From: Massilia terrae
GTDB taxonomy: Bacteria; Pseudomonadota; Gammaproteobacteria; Burkholderiales; Burkholderiaceae_D
Length of the DNA: 64,000 nt
Direction: 5' to 3'
Assembly (NCBI RefSeq): GCF_024753145.1
Contig: NZ_JANUGU010000004.1
Coordinates: 62,001 to 126,000 of the forward strand
The notes under the pieces are model-generated. The model had not been told where the DNA came from and made no database searches. It was given only the letters and a program-made list of their open reading frames with translations. A program made the translations under genes and the position numbers. Positions 1 to 8,297 of the stretch are shown piece after piece; position 1 is the stretch's first letter, and each line of letters begins with the position of its first letter.

Positions 1-20
1 CGGAGCAGGCGCAGGTTCAT
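1..20 (-). CDS. Start of next eps-operon gene, cut by window edge
   Basis: An ATG on the minus strand at 20-18 overlaps the TGA stop of the upstream ligase-like gene (19-17) in an ATGA arrangement, as seen at other junctions of this operon. Only six to seven codons (MNLRLL) lie inside the window, so no product can be named. By position it would be a further exopolysaccharide gene such as a glycosyltransferase, but that is inference from context only. Confidence 0.4.
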
Positions 21-1474
21 GTCGCCGGCACCAGGTTCAGGCGGCGCGCGGACGGCGCCGCTTCGGTGGCCGGCAGGTGGGCCACGCCCAGCCCCACGTA
101 GGGCAGCGCCATGCAGATGGCCAGCATCTGGGTGGTGCGCACCTGCGGGATCGGGGTGCCGACCAGCAAGTCCGGCAGCATGAAGACCAGGCCGCAGGCG
201 CCGGCAGTGGCCAGCGGCAGCAGCTCCGGCGGCAGGGTGCGGAAGGCGCGCCGCGCGCCCAGCACGAAGGCGGCGATGGTGCCGGCCAGCAGCGCCAGCC
301 CGGGCAGCCCGGTCTTGAGCGCGATGTGCAGCACGCCGCTGTGCAGGAATTTGCCGCCGTCCGGTCCCTCCTGCCAGGAGATCATCTGGTAACCCGTGTA
401 GCGGCCCCAGCTGCCGATGCCGGTGAAGGGCTTGGACAGGAAGTCGGCCAGCGCCAGCTTCAGCTCGATCACGCGGTCGCTCTCCGGGCCGATGCGCTTC
501 GATTCCATGTCGTACACCAGACTGGACAGGCCGTGGCCGGCGCCCTTGGTCTGGCCGAGCCGCCTCATGCCCGCGTACAGCAGGCCGGCGCCGACCACCG
601 GCGTGCCCAGCACGGCCAGCTGGATGCGCCGCTTCAGCGGGAAGCGCATCATCACAATCAGGCCGGCCAGCACGAAGCCGATCCAGGCCGAGCGGCGGTA
701 GGACAGCACCACGCACAGGGTGGTCGCGCCCAGGGTGGCCCATTCGGCCAGCCACCAGAAACCGCCCTGCTTGCGCTTGTTCACCTGGAACAGGCTGACC
801 GCGGCGACGGCGAAGGCGGCGGTGCACACCATGCCGTCGTTGATGTCGAAGAAGGTCAGCTTGATGTGGATGTCGTTCATATTGGCGTAGATATTGTTCG
901 GATCGCCGCCGAGGAAGGCCCAGCGCGCCAGGCCGAAGCAGGCGCGCCCGAGGCCGGCCAGCATGATGAAGCGGCCCAGCTCGACCGCGTGCGCGCGGGT
1001 GCGGAAGGACAGCAGCATCACGCTGACCAGGATGCCCATCCACACCAGGTTGGAAAAGCCGGACGGCGCCAGCGCGTCCTTCATGGTCACGTTGAGGAAG
1101 CTGGCCGCGGCCAGGTGCGCGCACAGCAGCAGGAACCAGCCCCAGAACCAGGGCCGCAGGTTGCAGGCCGGGGCCTGCCAGTGGCGGTAGCTGGCCGACA
1201 GCCGCGCGCACAGCCAGAAGGCGAGCAGCGCCCATTGCACCAGCGGGAACAACAGCACGCCCGAGCCGCGGGTATACACGCCGCCGGTGGCCCACACCGC
1301 CAGGCTGCCGTAGCTGGTCGAGTTCATCCAGAAGAAGATCGCCAGGTAGCCGTACAACAGAAAGCGCGGCCACACGGCGCCGATGCCGATGCCGGCCACG
1401 GCCATCAGCGACAGCAGCGCCACCACCATCCACGGCAGCGCCTGGTACATCCAGATCAGCAGGGTTTCCATCAT
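17..1474 (-). CDS. O-antigen ligase/Wzy-like polysaccharide polymerase of the eps operon
   Basis: This 485-residue integral membrane protein has about ten hydrophobic segments spread over its whole length and a larger hydrophilic loop around residues 320-390. That is the usual build of the O-antigen ligase/Wzy superfamily, which polymerises or transfers lipid-linked sugar repeats at the periplasmic face. The ATG pair at 1474 and 1471 is preferred over upstream codons because the hydrophobic sequence begins there, a GGAAAGGA stretch lies just upstream, and the longer frame would run through epsI. The gene follows epsI by about 20 nt, so it belongs to the eps transcript. The family assignment rests on topology and context; whether it acts as polymerase or ligase cannot be told. 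Confidence 0.8.
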   Translation of the reverse strand: MMETLLIWMYQALPWMVVALLSLMAVAGIGIGAVWPRFLLYGYLAIFFWMNSTSYGSLAVWATGGVYTRGSGVLLFPLVQWALLAFWLCARLSASYRHWQAPACNLRPWFWGWFLLLCAHLAAASFLNVTMKDALAPSGFSNLVWMGILVSVMLLSFRTRAHAVELGRFIMLAGLGRACFGLARWAFLGGDPNNIYANMNDIHIKLTFFDINDGMVCTAAFAVAAVSLFQVNKRKQGGFWWLAEWATLGATTLCVVLSYRRSAWIGFVLAGLIVMMRFPLKRRIQLAVLGTPVVGAGLLYAGMRRLGQTKGAGHGLSSLVYDMESKRIGPESDRVIELKLALADFLSKPFTGIGSWGRYTGYQMISWQEGPDGGKFLHSGVLHIALKTGLPGLALLAGTIAAFVLGARRAFRTLPPELLPLATAGACGLVFMLPDLLVGTPIPQVRTTQMLAICMALPYVGLGVAHLPATEAAPSARRLNLVPAT

Positions 1475-1493
1475 CGCGCGGCCTGTCCTTTCC

Positions 1494-2180
1494 TCAGCCG
1501 GCCTTGCCGGCCCCGAGCAGGCGGGCGCGGTCGGGCGGCGCCATCGCGCCCAGCATGGCGGCCACGAAGCGGTCCTGCACCCGGTAGGCCTCGTCCTCGT
1601 TGACCTGGATGGTCGAGACCCGCACCAGCATGCCGTCCGGGATCTTGCCGGACAGGCCGTAGGCCAGCCGCCGCAGCTTCTGGTCGAGGCCGGAGTTGAC
1701 GGCCTTGTCGCCGATCGTGATCCAGTAGGTGATCGGCTCGTTGCGGCGGTCCTGGCGCGCCACCAGGCGCCGGACCGGCAAGCGGCCGAAGCCGGTGGCG
1801 AGCGTGTCGGGCCGGCTATTGAGCATCTGGAAGCCCTGGGCCACATAGCACACCTCGGGCAGGTGCAGCTCCAGCGACTTGCTCTGGTCGCCGCCGTAGG
1901 CGATCGACAGCATCACCCGGTTGCCGGCGCGGTCGACGTAGGTGCGGGCCAGGGTCTGGTCGTACAGGCGGGCCAGCATGGCTTCCTGGTCGGGGTCGGG
2001 TTTCAGCGGCACGATGTCCTGGTCCACGGTCCAGCCGCCGAAGCTGGCCGGGATCATCGCCTCCAGCGTGAAGCGCGCGCCGGCCGCGATCCGGGTCTTG
2101 GGCGTCAGCGCGCCGGTCAGGGCCGAGGTCAGCGCCATCGCCAGGCCCAGCACCAGGCTGGCCGCGAAGCGGCGGTTCAT
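1494..2180 (-). CDS. epsI: EpsI, exosortase-B-associated periplasmic protein
   Basis: The 228-residue protein has an N-terminal hydrophobic segment (residues about 5-25) and then a soluble domain typical of EpsI, which in other bacteria is encoded next to, or fused to, an exosortase. The family motif HLPEVCY, with its single conserved cysteine, is present near residue 110. The start is set by the ATG at 2180, which overlaps the xrtB stop by 4 nt (ATGA), implying translational coupling. EpsI proteins are thought to assist the exosortase/exopolysaccharide system at the membrane, but their biochemical role is not settled. A longer open frame upstream of 2180 runs through xrtB and is not coding. 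Confidence 0.9.
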   Translation of the reverse strand: MNRRFAASLVLGLAMALTSALTGALTPKTRIAAGARFTLEAMIPASFGGWTVDQDIVPLKPDPDQEAMLARLYDQTLARTYVDRAGNRVMLSIAYGGDQSKSLELHLPEVCYVAQGFQMLNSRPDTLATGFGRLPVRRLVARQDRRNEPITYWITIGDKAVNSGLDQKLRRLAYGLSGKIPDGMLVRVSTIQVNEDEAYRVQDRFVAAMLGAMAPPDRARLLGAGKAG

Positions 2181-3073
2181 GCGCCCTCCTTCGGCCGCGC
2201 CGCGCGGCGCCGCAGGTACCACTGCAGGGCCGAGTCGACCGACAGGATCAGCAGCAGCGCCGTCACGAACAGCACCATGCCGGCGAAGCCGTGCAGGAAG
2301 CCCTGGCCGGCGGCGTCGCCGAAGTAATAGGTGATCAGGGTCAGGGCGATCACGCGGATCACGTTGGCCGAGAAGGAAATCGGGATGATGAACAGCGCCA
2401 GGCCGATGTTGCGGAAGGCCGAGGGATGGCGCATGAAGTTCAGGTAGAACAGGCCGAGCGCCTCCAGCGTGAGCAGGGTCTGCAGGCCTGCGCAGGCGTC
2501 GGCCACCAGCAGCTGGTACTGGCCGATCTGCAGGATCACGCCGGTGCGGCTGATCGGGTAGCCGAGCGCGAACAGCAGGTGCTCGGTGGCCCACGACACC
2601 GCCATCTTCATCGGCAGGGTGACGGCGGCCACGAACTCGCTCGGCAGCGGCACCATGAACAGCATGAAGAAAAACGGGAACCACAGGATGGCCAGCGCGC
2701 GTGCCCCGCGCTTGACCAGCAGCACGGCCGCCATCACGACGATGATTGCGCCGACTTCCAGCATCAGGATGTGCTGCGAGCGGCCCAGCAGGTGCAGGGC
2801 CAGGCCGAGGGCCAGCACCGGCCAGCCGCTCCAGCTCTGGCGCGCGGGGACGGCCAGCACTTCCGGCCACTTGCGCCAGATCAGCCACAGGGCCAGGCCG
2901 TAGATGATCGGGCCGTGGCCCTGCTCCTCGCTGATCCAGGCGCCGGTGAACAGGTCGTAGAAGGTCGGCAGCAGCAGGACCGCGAGCCCGGCGATCACCG
3001 GCCACCACTCGGGCAGCACGGCGCGGACCTGGGCCAGCTGGGGCGGAACTGCGCGGCGCACGCCGGTCTGCAT
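2177..3073 (-). CDS. xrtB: Exosortase B (XrtB/EpsH), polytopic cysteine transpeptidase
   Basis: The 298-residue protein has seven to eight transmembrane segments and the exosortase catalytic triad: Cys194 in DACAGLQTL, Arg240 in SANVIRV and His261 in GFLHGFAG. Exosortases resemble sortases in logic. They recognise the C-terminal PEP-CTERM signal of exported proteins, cleave it and release or transfer the protein at the outer face of the inner membrane. The B subtype is the one found in eps operons next to EpsI, as here. The start at 3073 lies one base after the epsG stop, with a GGAG ahead of it. No PEP-CTERM substrate with an intact sorting tail was found in this window. Confidence 0.93.
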   Translation of the reverse strand: MQTGVRRAVPPQLAQVRAVLPEWWPVIAGLAVLLLPTFYDLFTGAWISEEQGHGPIIYGLALWLIWRKWPEVLAVPARQSWSGWPVLALGLALHLLGRSQHILMLEVGAIIVVMAAVLLVKRGARALAILWFPFFFMLFMVPLPSEFVAAVTLPMKMAVSWATEHLLFALGYPISRTGVILQIGQYQLLVADACAGLQTLLTLEALGLFYLNFMRHPSAFRNIGLALFIIPISFSANVIRVIALTLITYYFGDAAGQGFLHGFAGMVLFVTALLLILSVDSALQWYLRRRAARPKEGA

Positions 3074-3074
3074 G

Positions 3075-3947
3075 TCAGGACTCCACCACCACCGAGCCGA
3101 GCACTTCGCCGCCGGCGTCCACCAGCTGCTCGACCATGCGGGCCAGGTTGGCGACCCGGGTGTAATTCTTGCGCGCCACCAGCAGCACGCCGCCGGCGCG
3201 GCCGGCCACCGCCAGCGCGTCGGCGCCGCTGGCAAACGGCGGCAGGTCGTACAGCACCACGTCGTAGCGGCTTTCCAGCTGGGTGTTGAGGTTGCGGAAG
3301 GATTCGCGCGCCAGCAGCTCCTGGGGGTTGGGCGGCAGGGTTCCGGCCGGCATCACCGACAGGTCGGCAAAGCCGGGGATGCGCGCGATGACGTCGAGGT
3401 CGGCGCGCCCGGCCAGCAGGTCGGACAGGCCCTGGCGCGGCTTCAGGCCGAAGGCATCGGCCTGCTGCGGCCGGCGCAGGTTGGCGTCCACCAGCAAGGT
3501 CTGTTCGCCGAGCTGGGAGAACACCACCGCCAGGTTGGCGGCGAACAGGGCGGCGCCATCGTTGGCATCGATCCCGACCACGGCCAGCGCGCGCCGGCCG
3601 CGCGCGAACCAGCGCAGCATCAACTGGCTGCGCACCGCGCGCAGCGCCTCCACCTGTGGCGCGAACGGATCGTAGGCCGCCACCAGCCGAGGCGACAGGT
3701 TGGCCTGCCCCTGCTGCAGGTAGGGATAGGCGAACTGGCGCGCCAGCGCCTGCTGGATGTCGTCTTCCGACACCAGCCCGAGGCGCACGGCGGCCTCGCC
3801 GAAGCGCAGCCCGGTTTCCGTCTGGCTGCGCAGCACGCGCTCGGCGTTCTCCGGGGTCAGCTTGCCGGCATCGAGCAGCAGCGCGCCCATGCGCGATGCG
3901 GCGGCGGTATGGTCGGCATGCAGGGCCGACAGCACGGGTGAATTCAT
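3075..3947 (-). CDS. epsG: EpsG, chain-length determinant BY-kinase-like ATPase with degenerate P-loop
   Basis: The 290-residue protein belongs to the EpsG group of bacterial tyrosine-kinase-like P-loop proteins that partner the EpsF copolymerase. Residues about 20-80 resemble the small N-terminal domain of GspE/MshE ATPases. Residues 118-290 form the MinD-like ATPase, with Walker A' LLVDANLRRP at 151-160 and Walker B VVLYDLPPF at 230-238. The Walker A stretch at 125-135 reads GIDANDGAALF and lacks the GK[ST] lysine expected for ATP binding. There is no C-terminal tyrosine cluster. A good AAGGA ribosome site precedes the ATG and overlaps the epsF stop. The scaffold is clear, but kinase activity is doubtful. 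Confidence 0.88.
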   Translation of the reverse strand: MNSPVLSALHADHTAAASRMGALLLDAGKLTPENAERVLRSQTETGLRFGEAAVRLGLVSEDDIQQALARQFAYPYLQQGQANLSPRLVAAYDPFAPQVEALRAVRSQLMLRWFARGRRALAVVGIDANDGAALFAANLAVVFSQLGEQTLLVDANLRRPQQADAFGLKPRQGLSDLLAGRADLDVIARIPGFADLSVMPAGTLPPNPQELLARESFRNLNTQLESRYDVVLYDLPPFASGADALAVAGRAGGVLLVARKNYTRVANLARMVEQLVDAGGEVLGSVVVES

Positions 3948-3961
3948 GAGCAGGTCCTTCC

Positions 3962-5368
3962 TTAGTTCAGGCGCAGCAGCCGGCGTGGCGCCATCAGGGC
4001 GCGCAAGCCGCGCGGGCGCGGCGCCGCCTTCCAGTCGATGGTGCCGAGCACCGGGATGCCCAGCATGTCCTTGAGGTCGGCACTGGAGCGGATCGGGCGG
4101 TTCAGCAGTTCCAGCAGCATCGCCAGGCCCACGCCCAGCACGGTGCCGATCAGGATCGACACCAGGGTGTTGAGCAGGATGCGCGGGGCGGATGGATCGA
4201 TCGGCGCCACCGCCGGGTTCAGGATCGCCACCTCGGACTGCTCGGACTGGGCTTCAATGCGGGTCTGCGAGAAGCGCTGGCTGGCGGCGTCGAAGGCGCG
4301 CTGGGCCGAGTCGAGGTCCTTCAGCAGCACGCCCAGCTCGTCGCGGGCGCGGTTCAGCTCCAGCACCCTGGCCTTCTGCTCGGCCACGGCCTGGCGCAGC
4401 TCGCTTTCGCGGGCGCGCAGCACGGCGGCGTTGTTGCCGACGCTCCTGGAGACGTTCGCCAGCGCCGCGTTGAGCTCGCCGCGCAGCTTGTTGACCTCGG
4501 CCTGGGCGGCCTGGTACTGCGGATGGTTGCGGCCGTAGCGCGAGGCGGTGTCGGCCAGCTTGCCCTCGGCGCTGGACAGGCCCACCCGCAGGCTCTGGAT
4601 CAGTCCGTTGTTGGCGACGTCCGGGGAATTGAGGCCGCCGCCGGCGACCTGGGCCCGCGAGCTGCCTTCCATCGCCGCCGCCTGGGCCGCCACCAGCTGG
4701 GCCGACAGGTCGTTCAGGCGCTGCAACTCGACGTCGGCGCGGTTGTTGTCGAGCGAGACGATCCCCTTTTCCTGCTGGTACTTGGACAGGCGCGCCTGGG
4801 CCGCCTCCAGGTTGTCGCGCAGCTGCCGGGTCTGCTCGTTGAAGTAGGACGAGGTCTTTTTCATCGGGTCGGTCTTGAGCTGGACCGTGATGCGCTGGTA
4901 CTCGTCGGCGAAGGCGTTGGCGACCGCCGCCGCGAATTGCGGATCGGCGCCCTTGAAGCTGATCTCGACCACCGACGATTCGCGCGACGGCTGGATCTCC
5001 AGCTTCTTGAGCAGGAGATCGGCCAGCCAGTCGCGCACGTCGCCGCGGCCCTCGGTGGCGGCGTTGAACTGCTGCGCCACGCCCGGGCTCTGGGCCAGGT
5101 GCAGCGTCTCGACCACGCGACGCGCCACGTTCTTGCTGCCGATGATGTCGATCTGGGTCGCCATATAGCCCGGCATCAGCTGGCTCGGGACCGCCAGGCC
5201 GGTCAGCGGGTCCACGCCCTTGTAGTTGAGCAGGACCGAGGCCGTGGCCTTGTAGGTCTTGGGCTGCACCAGGCTCCAGCCCAGCGCCAGGGCGACCGTG
5301 ACCAGCAGGGTCGCCAGGATGGTCTTCTTCCTGGCGTTCAGGATCAGCAGGAATTGATGGATGTTCAT
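3962..5368 (-). CDS. epsF: EpsF, Wzz/PCP-family chain-length determinant
   Basis: This 468-residue polysaccharide copolymerase has an N-terminal Wzz domain, with one transmembrane helix at about residues 17-35. A long periplasmic coiled coil follows (about 160-380, rich in Q, A, R and E heptads such as QTRQLRDNLEAAQARL). A second transmembrane helix lies near residue 400 before a short cytoplasmic tail with basic residues (PRRLLRLN). It sets chain length and couples polymerisation to export, normally through a cytoplasmic BY-kinase partner, here epsG immediately downstream. The ATG at 5368 (MNIHQFLL) is chosen over an upstream ATG because family members begin this way and a GAGAA lies 8 nt ahead. 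Confidence 0.92.
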   Translation of the reverse strand: MNIHQFLLILNARKKTILATLLVTVALALGWSLVQPKTYKATASVLLNYKGVDPLTGLAVPSQLMPGYMATQIDIIGSKNVARRVVETLHLAQSPGVAQQFNAATEGRGDVRDWLADLLLKKLEIQPSRESSVVEISFKGADPQFAAAVANAFADEYQRITVQLKTDPMKKTSSYFNEQTRQLRDNLEAAQARLSKYQQEKGIVSLDNNRADVELQRLNDLSAQLVAAQAAAMEGSSRAQVAGGGLNSPDVANNGLIQSLRVGLSSAEGKLADTASRYGRNHPQYQAAQAEVNKLRGELNAALANVSRSVGNNAAVLRARESELRQAVAEQKARVLELNRARDELGVLLKDLDSAQRAFDAASQRFSQTRIEAQSEQSEVAILNPAVAPIDPSAPRILLNTLVSILIGTVLGVGLAMLLELLNRPIRSSADLKDMLGIPVLGTIDWKAAPRPRGLRALMAPRRLLRLN

Positions 5369-5406
5369 CGCGCGTTCTCGTTTGACGGGGGGCAAATGAG
5401 AACGGC

Positions 5407-6195
5407 TCAGAACCAGCTTTCGCGGACCGTGATCACGTCATCGGTCTGGACCAGGTCGCTGCCCTTGACGTCGATGGTGCGGGTGCCGCCATTGCCGTCG
5501 CGGCGGGTCACGCGCCAGCCGCTGTTGCTGCCGCGCTGGGTCAGGCCGCCGCCGGCCGACACCGCCTGCTGGACCGTCATGCCGCGCTCGATGCGGAAGG
5601 CGCCGGGCCGCTGCACTTCGCCCATCACATAGGCGCGCGGGGCGCGCTCGACGAAGATGACGTCGCCGCCGTTGACCTCGAAGTCACGGTTCAGCTCGCC
5701 CTTGCGCACCATCTCGACCACGTCGATGGTTTCGCGGCTGGTCTTGCCGTCGCGGGTGCGCACCAGGTCGATGGTGTCGCCGCCCTCGGGCGCGATGCCG
5801 CCGGCCAGCGCCAGCAGGTCAAGCACCTTGCGCGGGCCGTCCACCGGGTAGCGGCCGGGCCGGTTGACCTGGCCCAGCACCGACACCTGGGCACTGGCCA
5901 TGGTGGTCACCAGCAGGTTGACCTGGGCTTTCTTCAGGTAGCCGCCCTTCTCCAGCGCGTCGCCGATCTTCTTCTCGGCCTGGGAGGTCGACAGGCCGCC
6001 CACCTGCACCGGGCCGAGCAGCGGCACGGTCATCTTGCCGCTCTCGGAGACGCGGGCCTCCACCGCCAGGTCGGGACTGCCATAGACAGTCATCTTGACC
6101 ACGTCGCCCGGTCCCAGCAGCACATCGGCCGCGCTCGCGCCGCAGGCCGCCACGGCCAGCCAGGCCGCCATCATCCATTGCATCAGTCGCTTCAT
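5407..6195 (-). CDS. epsE: EpsE, outer-membrane polysaccharide export (OPX) protein
   Basis: The 262-residue protein starts with a clear Sec signal peptide (MKRLMQWMMAAWLAVAACGASAA). It carries a Poly_export domain (LLGPGDVVKMTVYGSPDL) and then two SLBB-type beta-grasp repeats around residues 105-160 and 190-250. This is the Wza-like periplasmic/outer-membrane component through which the polymer leaves the cell. A cysteine lies near the cleavage site but without a strict lipobox, so lipidation is uncertain. A GGGAGGA ribosome site precedes the ATG by a few bases. It sits between epsD and epsF in the normal eps order. Confidence 0.92.
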   Translation of the reverse strand: MKRLMQWMMAAWLAVAACGASAADVLLGPGDVVKMTVYGSPDLAVEARVSESGKMTVPLLGPVQVGGLSTSQAEKKIGDALEKGGYLKKAQVNLLVTTMASAQVSVLGQVNRPGRYPVDGPRKVLDLLALAGGIAPEGGDTIDLVRTRDGKTSRETIDVVEMVRKGELNRDFEVNGGDVIFVERAPRAYVMGEVQRPGAFRIERGMTVQQAVSAGGGLTQRGSNSGWRVTRRDGNGGTRTIDVKGSDLVQTDDVITVRESWF

Positions 6196-6225
6196 GTTGT
6201 CCTCCCGGTTGCTTACAGTTGAGAT

Positions 6226-7236
6226 TTACTTCAGGCCGGCCACACCGCGCTCGAGCGCAGCCTTGTCGGAAGCCGGCGCCGTGGCGCCGGCCGCTACCGC
6301 CGGCGCCGCGGCCGGAGCCGCCGCGCCTTGCACCGCCGCCGCCGGACTGGCGGCAGGCGCATTCGATTCCAGCGCCAGTTCCTTGCTCAGGTACTCGACC
6401 TTGGCGCCGCTGCGCAGGCGCTTGATCTCGGCCGAAGCGGCATCCTTGTTGCGTTCGGCCGCGAGGGCCTCGGCGATCTGCGGCCCGGCCACCTCCAGCG
6501 TCACCGGCGCGTTGCGCACCTCGGCCACCGACATCATCAGGGCGCGGCCGCCCTCATTGACGATGAAGATCTGGCCCTTGGGCATCGACAGCAGCTTCCG
6601 CGAAATCTCCGCCGGCATGTCGGAGGTGGTGCGGGTCACCTGGCTGCGCCCGTACTTGACTTTGTGGGTGTCCAGCCAGACGGCGACCTCTTCCAGCGAT
6701 CTGGAGCCGTCGGCGGCGGCCCGCAGCGGCGGCGTCAGGTCGCTCGACTGCACCACCAGCTGGTTCATCACCAGCGCCTTGCGGTTGCTGAAGAACTCGG
6801 GATGCTTGTCGAAATAGTCCGCCACCTCGGCCGGGGCGGGCGGCGCCGGATTGCCGAGGCGCTTCTGGATATAGGCCTGGGCCAGGATCAGCGCGCGCGC
6901 GCGGTCGATCGCCTGCATCACCCGCGGATCGCGGTCGAGCTTGTCCTTTTCCGCCGCGTTGTCGAGCAACTGGCGGTCGATCAGGGCCTGCAGCAGCTGC
7001 TTGCTGGCGGCCTGCTGCTGGGAGGCGGGAATACCGGAGCGCTGCAGCTCCTCGTTCAGCTGCAGCACCGTGATCTCGCTGCCGTCCACCCGCGCCAGCG
7101 CCTGCCCGGGGCGGGTCTCCTTGGCCTTTTCGGAACAGCCGGCCAGCAGCGCCGCCAGCAACACCAGGCCCGCACCCAGGGCGCGCTTGTGCTTCGACAG
7201 GGTCATCGGGTGCATCGTGGACAGGTAGGTTTTCAA
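6226..7236 (-). CDS. epsD: EpsD, SurA/PpiC-like peptidyl-prolyl isomerase lipoprotein
   Basis: EpsD family proteins are periplasmic SurA-like chaperones/isomerases found only in eps operons. After a hydrophobic signal ending in a lipobox (LLAGC) the protein shows a SurA N-like helical region (VDGSEITVLQLNEELQ and the following LIDRQLLDNAA) and a parvulin-like domain around residues 150-250. An Ala/Pro-rich tail closes the protein. Start choice is notable. A TTG at 7236 has an AGGA 7 nt upstream, whereas the ATGs at 7215 and 7206 have no Shine-Dalgarno sequence. The TTG gives 336 residues with a slightly long signal n-region. If the ATG at 7206 is used, the protein is 326 residues. Family membership is firm; the start is moderately supported. 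Confidence 0.85.
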   Translation of the reverse strand: MKTYLSTMHPMTLSKHKRALGAGLVLLAALLAGCSEKAKETRPGQALARVDGSEITVLQLNEELQRSGIPASQQQAASKQLLQALIDRQLLDNAAEKDKLDRDPRVMQAIDRARALILAQAYIQKRLGNPAPPAPAEVADYFDKHPEFFSNRKALVMNQLVVQSSDLTPPLRAAADGSRSLEEVAVWLDTHKVKYGRSQVTRTTSDMPAEISRKLLSMPKGQIFIVNEGGRALMMSVAEVRNAPVTLEVAGPQIAEALAAERNKDAASAEIKRLRSGAKVEYLSKELALESNAPAASPAAAVQGAAAPAAAPAVAAGATAPASDKAALERGVAGLK

Positions 7237-7312
7237 GATCGTTTCCTCGGCTTGTTGATTGGTCAGGCACATCCATTGTGGGAGCCGCCGCGCAGCGGCT
7301 CTGTACGTCACT

Positions 7313-8293
7313 TCACGCTGACGAGCCCGCCAGCTGCGCCGGCTGCAGCCCGCGGTAGGCCGCATAGGCGCGGCGCAAGCCCTCCGGCAAGGGCGTGCTG
7401 GCCTGCCAGCCCAGCCCCTTGAGCTTGGACACGTCGAGCAGCTTGCGCGGCGTGCCGTCCGGCTTGCTGGTATCGAACACGATGCGGCCGCGGTAGCCGA
7501 CGGTCGCGCCCACCAGCCGCGCCAGCTCGGCGATGGTGACGTCCTCGCCGGTGCCGACGTTCAGGTGCGAATGCATCGGGTCGGTGTGGGCCGCATAGGT
7601 GGCACGGTCCAGGTTCATCACGTGGACGCAGGCGGCCGCCATGTCGTCGACGTAGAGAAATTCGCGCATCGGCTTGCCGCTGCCCCAGATCACCACTTCC
7701 GGGGCGTCGGTTTCCTTGGCTTCGTGGAAGCGGCGCATCAGGGCCGGGATCACGTGGCTGTTTTCCGGGTGGTAGTTGTCGCCGGGACCGTACAGATTGG
7801 TCGGCATCACGCTGCGAAAGTCGGTGCCGTACTGGCGGTTGTAGCTCTCGCACAACTTGATGCCGGCGATCTTGGCCATCGCATACGGCTCGTTGGTGGG
7901 CTCCAACATGCCGCTCATCAGGTATTCCTCGCGGATCGGCTGCGGCGCCAGGCGCGGGTAGATGCAGGACGAACCGAGGAACAGCAGCTTCTGCACGCCC
8001 GCGCCCCAGGCTTCGTGGACCACATTGGCCTGCACCATCATGTTGTCGTAGATGAATTCGGCCGGGTAGGTATTGTTGGCATGGATGCCGCCGACCCGGG
8101 CTGCGGCCAGGTAGACCTGGTCGATCTTTTCGTTTCTGAAAAAGTCGTGGACCTGGGCCTGGTTGGTCAGCTCGAGCTCGGCATGGCTGCGGGTCACGAG
8201 CTTGGTGAGGCCGCGCGCGGCCAGCGCGCGGACGATGGCGGCGCCGACCAGGCCCTGGTGGCCGGCGACGTAGATGCGGGGTTGCGTGTTCAA
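7313..8293 (-). CDS. fcl: GDP-L-fucose synthase
   Basis: The 326-residue short-chain dehydrogenase converts GDP-4-keto-6-deoxy-mannose to GDP-L-fucose by epimerisation at C3/C5 and NADPH reduction. It shows the N-terminal Rossmann motif GHQGLVG (11-17) and the family catalytic set Ser108, Cys110 (GSSCIYP), Tyr137, Lys141 (YAMAK) and His180 (HPENSH). The start is taken as the TTG at 8293, because GGAG lies 7 nt upstream, the gmd stop is only 4 nt away, and the known N-terminus (about ten residues before GHxG) fits. The longer ATG/GTG frames run back into gmd. With gmd it forms a coupled pair supplying GDP-fucose to the exopolysaccharide. Confidence 0.93.
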   Translation of the reverse strand: MNTQPRIYVAGHQGLVGAAIVRALAARGLTKLVTRSHAELELTNQAQVHDFFRNEKIDQVYLAAARVGGIHANNTYPAEFIYDNMMVQANVVHEAWGAGVQKLLFLGSSCIYPRLAPQPIREEYLMSGMLEPTNEPYAMAKIAGIKLCESYNRQYGTDFRSVMPTNLYGPGDNYHPENSHVIPALMRRFHEAKETDAPEVVIWGSGKPMREFLYVDDMAAACVHVMNLDRATYAAHTDPMHSHLNVGTGEDVTIAELARLVGATVGYRGRIVFDTSKPDGTPRKLLDVSKLKGLGWQASTPLPEGLRRAYAAYRGLQPAQLAGSSA

Positions 8294-8297
8294 GCCT

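Noticed and set aside
77..1603. 508-codon plus-strand frame opposite the ligase-like gene
   Set aside because: Low-complexity Gln/His/Arg-rich composition, no domain, antisense to a membrane protein with normal topology.
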